Positions 52,826 to 61,737 of a stretch of 64,000 bases of DNA are shown here, piece after piece; the first letter of the stretch is position 1; every line of letters begins with the position of its first letter. The position numbers and the translations under genes were made by a program. Source of the DNA: Kaistia dalseonensis (GTDB lineage Bacteria > Pseudomonadota > Alphaproteobacteria > Rhizobiales > Kaistiaceae); the NCBI RefSeq assembly GCF_030814715.1, contig NZ_JAUSVO010000005.1, forward strand, positions 186,001 through 250,000, given 5' to 3'. The notes beneath the pieces were generated by a model that saw only the letters and a program-made list of their open reading frames with translations, was not told where the DNA came from and did not search any database.

Positions 52826-54163
52826 TCAGCGCACGACGACCAGGGTGTGCACTCCGCGCTGAACCGGCACGGCCGTGCGCGTTCGCACCAGCGCGGTGCG
52901 GGAGGCGTAGTCGGGCTCGACCAGACGCCACAAGTCCACCGTGCCGCTTGCACTCGGATTGTCGAGATCGCCGTAATTGGCCACTATCAGCAATTCGCCG
53001 GTTGCGTCGAACACGGCCGATTCGGGCAACATGCCGTCGAAAGGAAAAGTGCGGACCGTGGCGAGGCCGCCATTTGTGGGGTCGATCCGTACCAGCGACA
53101 GCGAGGCATACCGAGTGCGGGCTGGATCACCCCAGGCCGGTGTCGTTCCCTCGAGATTGACCGTAACCGCAAAACGCCCGTCGGGTGAGATCGCAAGTCC
53201 CTCCGGCACGACGCCGACCTCGGACCGTGCCGCCACGAGGTTCTGAGGCACGCCGGCGGCATCGCGTCGCGCGTCCAGGCGGATGCTTACGAGGCTCCCG
53301 GGCTGTGGTCGATAGGGGAGTCCGCGAGGCGCCACGTCGGCATAGGCCGCGTTGGCAAGAAGATAGTTGCCGTCCGGCGTGAAGCGGATCAAGAACGGGT
53401 AATTCTCCACCTCCACCGGGTTGCCGAACATCGACAGCTCGAATGTCGCTGGATCGACATCGACAAAGCGCACCGCGCGGCCGGTCCAGTCGAGCAGAGC
53501 CAGCAGCGGGCGAGTCGGGTGGAACTCGGCGCCCATCAGGCGATGCCCCGCCGTCCATCCAGGCACGCTGACCGCCCTGCCTTCGTCGAGGCGGCCCTCG
53601 GCGAAGCGATAGAGCCAAAGCGGCGTCTCCACGCCGTCACCATCCGGATTGACTGCTATGGCAACGAGACTGCCGTCATGGCTGATCGACACCGAGTCCG
53701 CGAGCGCTGGTCCGGTCACCGTTTGGGCCACACGCGGAGCCGCCGGATCGGAAAGGTCCACCACGCTGATGGTGCGTCCAGGAGCAAGGTTGCCCAGTCC
53801 GACGTCGGCGCCGTCCGCTGGCCGGGCAACGAGCGTCTCGATCACAATGGCATATCGCCCATCCGGGGTCGCCGCCACGGCGGCCGGCGGACCCGCCACC
53901 GAATTGGTGACCGCGACGCTCGCGACGCGAGGCGCCACGGAGCGCTGGTCGAACGACAATACGCTGAGCGCGTCGGTGCCGACCGCAGGTCCGAGACGCC
54001 CGTCAATATAGGCGGACGGAACCATGTCGGCGTCGGAAAGCGCCAGCACCATCCGGGCCTGGAAAGCGTCTGGCGCGGCGGAGTTCGGAACGGATGGTGC
54101 CTGGGCATTGGCGAAGGACGGCAAAAGGAGGGCGGCTGCAAGACCGACAGAAAGGTATCTCAA
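52826..54163 (-). CDS. Periplasmic beta-propeller (YncE/lactonase-like) repeat protein
   Basis: A 445-residue secreted protein. The chosen TTG start (54163) has a perfect GAGGAG 8 nt upstream and gives a clean signal peptide, MRYLSVGLAAALLLPSFANA. The ATG at 54226 overlaps the GST stop but would bury the signal peptide behind a 21-residue polar extension. The mature protein has repeated blades of the type ATPDGRYAIVIE, SISHDGSLVAIAV, FTPDGNYLLANA and ISPDGRFAVTVN, as in seven-bladed YncE/lactonase propellers. No catalytic assignment is possible. It follows the GST gene in the same direction. Confidence 0.83.
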   Translation of the reverse strand: MRYLSVGLAAALLLPSFANAQAPSVPNSAAPDAFQARMVLALSDADMVPSAYIDGRLGPAVGTDALSVLSFDQRSVAPRVASVAVTNSVAGPPAAVAATPDGRYAIVIETLVARPADGADVGLGNLAPGRTISVVDLSDPAAPRVAQTVTGPALADSVSISHDGSLVAIAVNPDGDGVETPLWLYRFAEGRLDEGRAVSVPGWTAGHRLMGAEFHPTRPLLALLDWTGRAVRFVDVDPATFELSMFGNPVEVENYPFLIRFTPDGNYLLANAAYADVAPRGLPYRPQPGSLVSIRLDARRDAAGVPQNLVAARSEVGVVPEGLAISPDGRFAVTVNLEGTTPAWGDPARTRYASLSLVRIDPTNGGLATVRTFPFDGMLPESAVFDATGELLIVANYGDLDNPSASGTVDLWRLVEPDYASRTALVRTRTAVPVQRGVHTLVVVR

Positions 54164-54222
54164 GAGAAATGCTCCTCGTTCAATTTGCCTGAGTTTGCTG
54201 TCGAGCTGGGAGGCGGTCATGG

Positions 54223-54900
54223 TCATGCTTCCGGGCCGCCGGCATCAGCGCGAATGGCGCGAACGGGCTCGCATGCTGCGGCCACCGAGGGCCTTTCACT
54301 CATGCGCTTGAACCAGTCCGCGACGTTCGTCCGACCCGGCGGGTTCAACCACGGGATCGCTCCAATCATCGTGAACATGAAAGCAAAGAGCAGGATGTCC
54401 GCCATGCCCGGACGGTCGCCGAAGAGAAAGCTGCGGCCCGCGAGATCCTGGTCCAGCCGATTGAATCCCTGGTTGGCCATGAGCCGGTTGGCTTCGCGTC
54501 CTCCCGATTGGGTTACCCGATTGCCGCGATAGTACGTCTCGGCATCCTCGCTGCCGCGCCACCAATCGATGAAACGCTGCGCGATCTCCAGATCCACGCG
54601 GCGGGTCCACATACGCGTGGCCGCGCGCTGTTCGGCCGTATCGCCGATCAGGCTTTGGCCATTGATGGCGATCTCATCGAGATACTCGCAGATCGCGGTG
54701 ATCTCGGTCAGTGCGGTGCCGTCATCAAGCAGCAGGGCGGGTAGCTCACCACGCGGGTTTATCGACAAATAGGGCTCGTGACGATTGGCCAGGTTCAACA
54801 GATCGACGGCGCCTACATCGATGGACAAGAAACCGCGTTCGGCTATGAAAAAACGGACCGTAAAAGGGTTTGGTGCAATGCTGGAATCATACAGTTTCAT
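54223..54900 (-). CDS. Glutathione S-transferase family protein
   Basis: A 225-residue GST. The thioredoxin-like N-domain starts KLYDSSIAPNPFTVRFFIAERG, with S6/S7 in the catalytic area; NPRGELPALLLDDG contains the cis-proline and ALTEITAICEYLDE the glutathione-binding E/S loop. The helical C-domain contains FLFGDRPGMADILLF. It probably conjugates or isomerises a small electrophile. The promoter region is AT-rich and includes GTATAC at 54950. It is divergent from the frameshifted AraC gene, which may have controlled it. Confidence 0.88.
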   Translation of the reverse strand: MKLYDSSIAPNPFTVRFFIAERGFLSIDVGAVDLLNLANRHEPYLSINPRGELPALLLDDGTALTEITAICEYLDEIAINGQSLIGDTAEQRAATRMWTRRVDLEIAQRFIDWWRGSEDAETYYRGNRVTQSGGREANRLMANQGFNRLDQDLAGRSFLFGDRPGMADILLFAFMFTMIGAIPWLNPPGRTNVADWFKRMSERPSVAAACEPVRAIRADAGGPEA

Positions 54901-55094
54901 TGGGCTTTACCATCGCAATTCTTGATTTGATTTATTCGATATTGCTACCGTATACATATCGGCCCAGCCCAAGACCGTCGTGCTCAAATCCCTCGCTTTA
55001 GTGCACAATCCTCCAATTCTGTGATTTTCTAGGGCATCGCAGCGATGCCTGGCGTATCTGCTGTCTATCGAGGTGTCCGGCAGAGGAGACGATC

Positions 55095-55975
55095 ATGTTC
55101 GCCACATTGAAGGCTGCCGTGGAAGCCGCGCTGAAAGATCATGCGAGCAAGGACGGTCTATCGACGACACTATTGCCGGGCCTGACGGTCATCCGCTCGG
55201 AGAGCCAGTCGCTGCCAGCGCAAGTGCTCTACAAGCCAGTACTCGCGATCGCCATCCAGGGGACCAAGCAGGTTTGTGTCGGCGACAGCATTTTTCGCTA
55301 TGCCGATGGTCAGGCCTTGGTCGTCGGCATCGATGTGCCCGCATTTGCCAGCGTCACGGGTGCCAGCCCTGCCGAGCCATATATGGGGCTGGCCCTCGAA
55401 CTCGACTTCACGCCAATGCGCGAGGCGGCGGAAACGCTGGCGTCGCCGCCCAACTCGACCTCGTCGGCCGAAGGGGGATTTTCGTTTATGATTGTCCGGA
55501 TCAGGTGATCGGTTGCCTGATCCGGCTGCTTTCGCTGGCCAAGAACCCGGAAGCCATTCCGGCCATCCAGCCCCTCATCGTCCGCGAGTTGTGCTACTGG
55601 ATACTGTCCGATCCACAAGGACAGGACGTGCGGCGCCTGGTGTTGGCGAAAGGGGCCGTCGCGCGTGTGATCGAGGCCGTCCATTACCTGCGCGAGCACT
55701 ATCAGCACCCGCTTCGGATAGACGAACTCGCCGCGACAGCGGCCATGAGCCCAGCGTCCTTCTATCATCATTTCAAGGCACTGACCTCGATGACGCCGCT
55801 GCAATATCAAAAGCAGATGCGGCTGCTCGAGGCGCGATCGCTCCTTGCGGAGAGCAGCGTCAACATAGCCAATGTGGCCTACGCCGTGGGCTATGGCAGC
55901 GTTTCGCAGTTCCATCGCGAGTATAAACGAGCTTTCGGAGGCTCACCGAGAAGCGACGTTATAATACCGATGTGA
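55095..55975 (+). pseudogene. AraC family regulator, frameshifted
   Basis: Two adjacent frames encode the halves of one AraC-type regulator. Frame 1 (55095-55508) gives the N-terminal AraC_N domain (VLYKPVLAIAIQGTKQVCVGD, GIDVPAFASVTGASPAEPYM). The second frame, from about 55475, continues with CLIRLLSLAKNPEAIPAIQPL and the C-terminal DNA-binding domain (HYLREHYQHPLRIDELAATA, SPASFYHHFKALTSMTPLQYQKQMRL, VGYGSVSQFHREYKRAFG). The shift lies at a run of five G at 55473-55477; one extra base there would restore about 294 residues. It is a recent pseudogene, a sequencing error or, less likely, programmed slippage. Divergent to the GST gene. Confidence 0.8.
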
Positions 55976-56241
55976 TAGAGCGGCTCCAATTTCTATTCAT
56001 GAGGACCGCATAATCGGAATAGTCATAGAGCCTGTTGCCGCACGCGATGGAAGAATTTCCACTTCGCGAAATCAGTCTCTGGACCCAATCATCCTGTACC
56101 AGCCCGTGATCGCCGGAGCATTGCCGACCCCGACGCGGCCATTCGCTTGAAATCATGAATCCGGCAGCCCGTAGCTGACTTAGGCAGCGGTTGGCTCGCC
56201 GGCGCCCCGAAAGCCCGCCTCCACTTTTCAGTCCGCCGGCG

Positions 56242-57129
56242 CTATGCGAGCGCGACGGCCCTTGCCGCTTCCAGCTTGTCCGGATTACGGACAATGTAGA
56301 TCGCCGTGATCCGGCCGTCCGTGATCTCGAGCGCCGTCGTCTGGAGATTGCCCTTCGGGTCGCGCGAGACATAGCCGGGCAGGCCATTGATGAGCAGCGG
56401 GCGCGACCAGGGCATGGCCGCCCGGCCGAAGCGCCCGGCGAGCCCGACGAAGAAGCGCAGCACCTTGTCCTCGCCCTCGATGATGTTGAGGTTCGCGAGC
56501 ACCTTGCCGCCACCATCGCTGTGAAGCCGTGCGCCCTCGGCCAGCAGGTCGCGCAGCACGGCCGCGTCGCCAGTACGGATCGCGTCGAAGAAGGCGGTGG
56601 CGAGATGGGCCGCCTCGGCGCGGTCGACCGCATAACGGGGCCGCGCCTCGCCAATATGGCCGCGGGCACGGACGAGCAATTGCCGGCAGGCGGGTTCCGT
56701 CCGCTCGATCGCGATGGCGATCTCCGCGAAATCCATGTCGAACACGTCGTGCAGGATGAAGGCCGCGCGCTCCAGCGGCGACAACCGCTCCAGCGCCAGC
56801 ATGAGCGCGACCGGCGCATCGATCCGATCATCGATCGCGGTGTTCTCGGGCGCCGCCAGCGTCTCGATGATCGGCTCCGGCAGCCAGGGCCCGACATAAT
56901 CGACGCGCTGGCTGCGGGCCGCCTTCATGACGTCGAGGCAGAGCCGCGTCACGACCTGGGCGAGCCATGCGCGCGGGCTCGCGAGATCGGCCCGCGCCAC
57001 CTGATGCCAGCGCAGGAACGCATCCTGGACGATATCCTGCGCATCGGCGAACGAACCCAGCATGCGATAGGCGAGCCCGGTCAGGAAGCGGCGATGCTGT
57101 TCGAATTCGGCGGCGGATGCGTCCATCAC
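56242..57129 (-). CDS. ECF41-type RNA polymerase sigma factor with SnoaL-like C-terminal domain
   Basis: A 295-residue ECF sigma factor. Region 2 (HRRFLTGLAYRMLGSFADAQDIVQDAFLRW) and region 4 (ERLSPLERAAFILHDVFDMDFAEIA) are followed by an NTF2/SnoaL-like domain (about 172-290). All three ECF41 signatures are present: WLPEP (82-86), DGGGK (205-209) and NPDKL (282-286). In this group the C-terminal domain replaces a separate anti-sigma factor. It lies downstream of a carboxymuconolactone-decarboxylase-like gene, the classical partner, which has an exact ECF41 promoter. Confidence 0.95.
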   Translation of the reverse strand: MMDASAAEFEQHRRFLTGLAYRMLGSFADAQDIVQDAFLRWHQVARADLASPRAWLAQVVTRLCLDVMKAARSQRVDYVGPWLPEPIIETLAAPENTAIDDRIDAPVALMLALERLSPLERAAFILHDVFDMDFAEIAIAIERTEPACRQLLVRARGHIGEARPRYAVDRAEAAHLATAFFDAIRTGDAAVLRDLLAEGARLHSDGGGKVLANLNIIEGEDKVLRFFVGLAGRFGRAAMPWSRPLLINGLPGYVSRDPKGNLQTTALEITDGRITAIYIVRNPDKLEAARAVALA

Positions 57130-57500
57130 ACGCGCTTGGTCCTGTTCGTGCCTGGGATGGCGGTCGTCCTTCTACCCTGTCATGACCCGGCTCGTCCCGG
57201 CAATGACGAGGTCGGCGTCCGGCCGTCCATCGTGGCCGGCACCATCTCAGCAAGGCCCCTCGCCAGTTCCGTCATTCCGCCCGAGCGGAATTCCCATGCA
57301 GCCGAAACCTCTGCCATCAAGGCGATCGGCGCTTCGGCTGGATGGATCCCGGGTCTGCGCTCCGCTTCGCCCGGGATGACGGCGCCGATCGATCGGCTTC
57401 CGATCGAGCTCAGGACGAGGGCGATGGCCCCGCGCTCGTCCTCATCCCTCCCGGCTCTGGAAAGCGGAGGGCCAGGAAAGCCCTGCGCGGCGCGCACCCT
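57130..57500. repeat. Intergenic region with dispersed GTCATCCCGG-type repeats
   Basis: No gene is supported in these 371 nt between the decarboxylase-like gene and the sigma gene. Hairpins visible are CGTCAT...ATGACG near 57178-57210 and ATCCCGGG (57346-57353) with CCCGGGAT (57370-57377). These GGATCCCGGG...CCCGGGATGACG units look like common noncoding repeats of alphaproteobacteria. They may partly end the first gene's transcript. Confidence 0.55.
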
Positions 57501-57971
57501 TTACGCCGCCTTCAGCGCCGCACCCTTCCTGTCGTTCGGATGCACCGTGCGGAAGCCGACCGCGATGCGGTTCCAGCTGTTGATGACGCTGATCGCCAGT
57601 GTCAGGTCAACCTGCTCCTTCGGCGTGAACTCCGCCTTGACCGCCTCGTAATCCGCATCCGGCGCGCCGCTCTGCGGCAGCAGCGTCAGTGCTTCGGTCC
57701 AGGCGAGTGCGGCCCGCTCGCGCGGCGTATAGAGCAGCGATTCGCGCCAGGCGTTCAGGAGATAGATGCGCTCCTCCGTCTCGCCCGCCTTGCGGGCATC
57801 GGCGGTGTGCATGTGCAGGCAGTTCGCGCAGCCATTGATCTGCGAGGCGCGGATCTTGACCAGTTCCAGCAGCGCGTGCTCCAGCCCGCACTCATTGACG
57901 TAGTTGCTGACGCCCATCAGCGCCGCAACGGCCTCCGGCGCAGCCCCGTAGAACTTCAATCTCTCGGACAT
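57501..57971 (-). CDS. Carboxymuconolactone decarboxylase family (AhpD-like) protein
   Basis: A 156-residue protein of the AhpD/CMD superfamily. LLELVKIRASQINGCANCLHMHTADARKAG contains the CxxC pair and nearby histidine that make a peroxidase-type redox centre; the family's all-helical fold follows. ATG at 57971 is preferred (GGAG upstream); ATG 57986 is an alternative. Its promoter has the ECF41 hexamers, and the ECF41 sigma gene lies downstream in the same direction. The likely role is in detoxifying peroxides or reactive compounds. Confidence 0.92.
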   Translation of the reverse strand: MSERLKFYGAAPEAVAALMGVSNYVNECGLEHALLELVKIRASQINGCANCLHMHTADARKAGETEERIYLLNAWRESLLYTPRERAALAWTEALTLLPQSGAPDADYEAVKAEFTPKEQVDLTLAISVINSWNRIAVGFRTVHPNDRKGAALKAA

Positions 57972-58001
57972 GGCAGTCTCCATCATTGTCGATGAAGGCA
58001 A

Positions 58002-58028
58002 GACGAGCGAGGTGGGGCGTCTGTGACA
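58002..58028 (-). promoter_or_regulatory. ECF41-dependent promoter (TGTCACA-N16-CGTC)
   Basis: On the minus strand TGTCACA (58028-58022) is followed by CGTC (58005-58002) after 16 bp, which exactly matches the described ECF41 consensus. It lies 31 bp before the start of the decarboxylase-like gene, whose regulation by the neighbouring sigma factor is thus predicted. Confidence 0.85.
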
Positions 58029-58183
58029 CGGCCGATGCGTTTTTTCCGCGATGAGCCGCCTCGCCCTTGGCGGGCGCCGAGCGGCCACCTAACTCGGCAC
58101 AGGCTTGAAATCGCCATGCCGAATAGCCGAGACCGGGTTCTTCGGTGTAATGTGCCTGCATCTTTCGGAATCACAGCCTCAAA

Positions 58184-59629
58184 ATGGTGAATAGCGTGCA
58201 AGAACTGGCTGACATCGGCGTGTTTGGGCTCGCCGTCATGGGAGCGAATCTCGCCCGCAATGCCGCCCGCAAGGGCTTCGGCGTTGCCGTCTTCAACAGG
58301 AACGGCGCCCGCACGGACGAGTTGATTTCCGAACATGGTTCGGAAGGACGCTTCACCCCGTCCAAGGACATCGCGGCCTTCGTCGCCTCGATCAAGCGTC
58401 CGCGCCCGATCATCATCATGGTCAAGGCCGGCCAACCGGTCGACGACGTGATCGAGGAGTTGATCCCCTATCTCGAAGAGGGCGACATCATCATCGATGG
58501 CGGCAATTCGCTCTTCACCGACACCAACCGCCGCTTCCATTATCTGACCGGCAAGAAGCTCCGCTTCATCGGCATGGGCGTTTCCGGCGGCGAAGAAGGC
58601 GCGCTGGAAGGGCCGAGCATGATGCCGGGCGGCACGCTGGAAGCCTATCAGCGCATCGAGCCGATCGTCACCAAGATGGCCGCGCAGGTCGATGGCGAGC
58701 CGTGCTGCGTCTATATCGGCACCGAGGGATCGGGCCATTACGTCAAGATGGTGCATAACGGCATCGAATATGCCGACATGCAGCTGATCGCCGAGGCCTA
58801 TGACCTGTTCAAGACGGTCTATGGCCTCTCGGCCCCCGAAATCGCCGACATCTTCGCCGACTGGAAGACGGGCGATCTCGATTCCTACCTGATCGAGATC
58901 ACCGCCGCCGTGCTGCGCAAGACGGATTCGACCGGCAAGCCGCTGGTCGATTCGATCGTCGACGAAGCCGAGCAGAAGGGCACTGGCCGCTGGACGGCGC
59001 AATCCGCGCTCGATCTCGGCGTGCCGCTGACCTCGATCACCGAGGCCGTGTTCGCCCGCGCGCTTTCCGGCCGCCGCGCCCACCGCATCGAGGCGGAGAA
59101 GCTGCTGCCGCATCCCGAATTCCCGAAGCGCAAGCCGACGGCAGCCGATATCGAAGCGGTCAAGGATGCGCTCTACGCCTCCAAGATCGTCGCCTATGCG
59201 CAGGGCTTCGAGCAGATGACGGCGGCCGCCAAGGAATTCGGCTGGGAGCTGAAGCTCGGCGAGGTCTCCACCATCTGGCGCGGCGGCTGCATCATCCGCG
59301 CCGCCTTCCTGAACCGCATCCGCGAGGCCTATGAATCGGGCGTGGCCGCGCCGAACCTGATCCTGCAGGATTATTTCCGCGACGCGATCGTCAAGGCCGA
59401 GCCGTCCTGGCGCAAGGTCGTGTCGCTTGCGATCGAGGCCGGCGTGCCGGTGCCCGCCTTCACCTCGTCGCTCGCCTATTATGACGGCCTGCGCCGCGCC
59501 CGCGGCCCGGCCAACCTGCTGCAGGGCCTGCGCGACTATTTCGGCGCACACACCTATGCCCGCCTCGACAAGCCCGGCAAGTTCCACACGCGCTGGAGCC
59601 AGGACGGCTCGGAAGTGCAGACGTCGTAA
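58184..59629 (+). CDS. gnd: 6-phosphogluconate dehydrogenase (decarboxylating)
   Basis: A 481-residue enzyme of the pentose phosphate pathway. The Rossmann motif GVFGLAVMGANLARN is at residues 12-26; IIDGGNSLFTDTNRR, GMGVSGGEEGALEGPSMMPGG and the catalytic EGSGHYVKMVHNGIEY region are all present. The C-terminal part ends FHTRWSQDGSEVQTS. It decarboxylates 6-phosphogluconate to ribulose 5-phosphate with NADP or NAD. It is monocistronic, and strong hairpins follow. Confidence 0.96.
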   Translation: MVNSVQELADIGVFGLAVMGANLARNAARKGFGVAVFNRNGARTDELISEHGSEGRFTPSKDIAAFVASIKRPRPIIIMVKAGQPVDDVIEELIPYLEEGDIIIDGGNSLFTDTNRRFHYLTGKKLRFIGMGVSGGEEGALEGPSMMPGGTLEAYQRIEPIVTKMAAQVDGEPCCVYIGTEGSGHYVKMVHNGIEYADMQLIAEAYDLFKTVYGLSAPEIADIFADWKTGDLDSYLIEITAAVLRKTDSTGKPLVDSIVDEAEQKGTGRWTAQSALDLGVPLTSITEAVFARALSGRRAHRIEAEKLLPHPEFPKRKPTAADIEAVKDALYASKIVAYAQGFEQMTAAAKEFGWELKLGEVSTIWRGGCIIRAAFLNRIREAYESGVAAPNLILQDYFRDAIVKAEPSWRKVVSLAIEAGVPVPAFTSSLAYYDGLRRARGPANLLQGLRDYFGAHTYARLDKPGKFHTRWSQDGSEVQTS

Positions 59630-59670
59630 GTCTAGCGCCGTCTAGCGCGCTTCTCCGCCTTAACCCTTCC

Positions 59671-59845
59671 CTTGAGGGAGGGCCGAAAACGCGTCTATCG
59701 CGTTTTCGGGGCGGGGTCAGCTTCGGCGATCGCCGAAGCGTTCTTTCTGCATCGGCCGTCTCGGTGACCGCCACGAGCATTGCGCCCCCTCCCCAAAACC
59801 GCCATGCGGTTTTGACCCTCCCTCGAGGGTAGGGTTTAGGAAGGG
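59671..59845. repeat. Inverted GC-rich hairpin repeats after gnd
   Basis: Two related elements face each other. The first (59671-59716) includes CCGAAAACGCG/CGCGTTTTCGG (59683-59709) and the second (about 59785-59845) CAAAACCGC/GCGGTTTTG (59794-59814), both flanked by CCCTCCCTTGAGGG-like sequence in opposite orientation. They fill the gap between the convergent gnd and MgtC-family genes and could terminate both transcripts. Confidence 0.65.
59720..59748 (+). terminator. Likely terminator of gnd
   Basis: A perfect 20-bp palindrome, GCTTCGGCGA and its complement (59720-59739), is followed by GTTCTTTCT. It is stronger as a terminator than the flanking repeats. Confidence 0.55.
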
Positions 59846-59859
59846 CAGCGCCCGATCGC

Positions 59860-60576
59860 TCAGTCCTTCGTGCTGCTATCCCACGTCACATAGAGGACAT
59901 CGTCGATCTTCTCGAGATCGGCGGCAACGGCGTCAATTTCCTTCGCTTCGACAGAGCTCGACACCAGCGTCGCCGTAATCTCGACCGTGTGGCCGGCGCG
60001 GTCGACCGTTTCGACATCGCCAACCGGATATTTGGCCGCCTCCAGGCGTTCGACCAGCATGTCTCGTACAGACGGCAAGGCGTCGGCCGTCGTCAGCAGC
60101 TTGACCTCGAAGATCGCTTCCGCCGATTTGTCGTCGAGCGGCGCCCGGTCGATCCAATGCGCCAGCGGGTGGAGCAGCGTATTGCCGACGAGGACGAAGA
60201 CGGTCAGTAGCGCCCCTTCGGCGAGCATGTCGGTTCCCGTGCAGGCGCCGACGGCGGCCGAACACCAGAGCGTCGCCGCCGTGTTGAGGCCGCGCACGTT
60301 CATGCCCTCCTTCATGATCACGCCGGCGCCGAGAAAGCCGATGCCGGACACGACATAAGAGATGACGCGCACAGCCTCTGTCGTGCCGGCGATCCGCTGC
60401 GCGAGATCGACGAAGGCGGCGGCCCCGAGCGCGACGAGCACATTGGTGCGCAGCCCGGCTGTGCGCTGGCGGTATTGGCGCTCGGCACCAATCATCGCTC
60501 CGAAGATGAAGGCGGCGGTGAAGGAAATGATCGTATCGACGAACTGCATCAGATCGAACGCCTGAACGAATTTCAT
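59860..60576 (-). CDS. MgtC/SapB family membrane protein
   Basis: A 238-residue protein. Four or five hydrophobic helices (FTAAFIFGAMIGAERQYRQRTAGLRTN; GIGFLGAGVIMKEG; LNTAATLWCSAAVGA) carry the MgtC hallmark, and a cytoplasmic ACT-like C-terminal domain (about 155-238) follows. Family members modulate ATP synthase or membrane potential under Mg2+ limitation, or act in phosphate homeostasis. ATG at 60576 has GGGG 6 nt upstream; ATG 60594 is an alternative. It is convergent with gnd. Confidence 0.87.
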   Translation of the reverse strand: MKFVQAFDLMQFVDTIISFTAAFIFGAMIGAERQYRQRTAGLRTNVLVALGAAAFVDLAQRIAGTTEAVRVISYVVSGIGFLGAGVIMKEGMNVRGLNTAATLWCSAAVGACTGTDMLAEGALLTVFVLVGNTLLHPLAHWIDRAPLDDKSAEAIFEVKLLTTADALPSVRDMLVERLEAAKYPVGDVETVDRAGHTVEITATLVSSSVEAKEIDAVAADLEKIDDVLYVTWDSSTKD

Positions 60577-60713
60577 CGATGTCCCCGCCTTCATCGCATG
60601 CGCCGGCTGCCGGAAAGCGGCCCCGCCGATCGATCCGATCCCGTTCTAGCGCGCTGATCTGACAGTTTTCTTACGGGCGCAGGAGAATTTTCCCGGCAAA
60701 GCGAGGCGCGGCC

Positions 60714-61103
60714 TCACCCGGTCGGGGTCCAGGCGCCCTCGACCACATAGGCCTCCTGCACGCCCGGCCATGGCGGCATGGTCACGTCAACGGCGACCAG
60801 CGCCTCGTCGCCATCGGCACGGAACTGGAAGCGGGTGCCGACGGGGATCGAGATCGAGATTCCGGGGCCGACCTCGACGATCTCTTCACGGCCGTCCAGG
60901 GCCCGCCACATGCGGCCGCGCCCGGCGATGAAGAACCAGAGCTCCGAGACGGTGTGGTGGGCGACGGCCACGGAGACGGCGCCGGCCGGCAGGGTGAAAT
61001 GCGCCATGCTGCCGCCGGGGAGGCCGGCGAGGATGCGCACCTGCGAACCATCAGGCGCGATGTGGTCTGGTTCGTCGGTGAGGCGGGCGGTCTGGAACAG
61101 CAT
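60714..61103 (-). CDS. Small single-domain cupin protein
   Basis: A 129-residue cupin. The two cupin motifs are present as VAVAHHTVSELWFFIAGRGRMW (His, His, Glu as possible metal ligands) and GPGISISIPVGTRFQFR. The second motif lacks the usual histidine, so metal binding may be altered. Proteins of this kind act as isomerases, dioxygenases or sugar-binding regulators; no function can be assigned here. ATG at 61103 is chosen because upstream codons lie in repeat sequence. Confidence 0.75.
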   Translation of the reverse strand: MLFQTARLTDEPDHIAPDGSQVRILAGLPGGSMAHFTLPAGAVSVAVAHHTVSELWFFIAGRGRMWRALDGREEIVEVGPGISISIPVGTRFQFRADGDEALVAVDVTMPPWPGVQEAYVVEGAWTPTG

Positions 61104-61193
61104 GGATTTCCCGGTCGAGCGGATCGTGATCGACCGGGAGTGAAGCAAGCGCCGTGCCTGCAGATCCCGATGCCCGACGACACGGCGGCGGGC

Positions 61194-61706
61194 CCCCTCC
61201 CCGGCGCTCCCCCGCTGCGCGGGAGAGGGGGAAGGAAGGGGCGGTTGGCGGGGCCAGCCCTTGCCTTGAAGAGCTGCAAGTGGAGCTCTGCGCGAGTTGG
61301 GCGTGAGGCGAATCCCCTCTCCCGCGCAGCGGGAGAGGGTTAGGGAGGGCGCATCACGGCCGAGGCCGAAAGAGGCCCGGGTCACGCTACTAAGGGACGT
61401 CGACGACACGGCTGGTGGGCTCCCTCCCCGACCCTCCCCCGCTGCGCGGGAGAGGGGGAAGAAAGGGGCGGTTGGCGGCCATGGTCAGCGAACGCGGGCT
61501 CCGCCGTCCGCAATCCCCGGCTAACCATCGCGCGCCGGCGAGCGTGAAGGCTACAGCCTGGCCCTCTCTCCCGCGCAGCGGGGGAGAGTTGGAGAGGGGG
61601 CTCACCGCCGTGACATCGGGCGAACACGGACAGCCTTCTGAGATCCTGCAGGCGGCCCCCCTCCCCGGCCCTCCCCCGCTGCGCGGGAGAGGGGGAAGGA
61701 CGGGAC
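61194..61706. repeat. Array of five alternating inverted repeats (BIME-like)
   Basis: Within a 634-nt gap without genes (61104-61737), a module with core CCCGCTGCGCGGGAGAGGG occurs five times in alternating orientation: about 61194-61245 (+), 61314-61352 (-), 61420-61470 (+), 61558-61600 (-) and 61656-61706 (+). Each can form a hairpin, and neighbours can pair. GGGGCGGTTGGCGG follows the first and third. The array resembles REP/BIME clusters and may bind IHF-like or gyrase-type proteins or stabilise mRNA. Confidence 0.75.
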
Positions 61707-61737
61707 GCCGCGGTCGAGCGAAGGCGAAGTCGGTCGT

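Noticed and set aside
54950-54955. GTATAC upstream of the GST gene at 54.9 kb
   Set aside because: A single core without the GG or AGTAT extension, in AT-rich promoter DNA; it could be chance, so it is not counted in the regulon.
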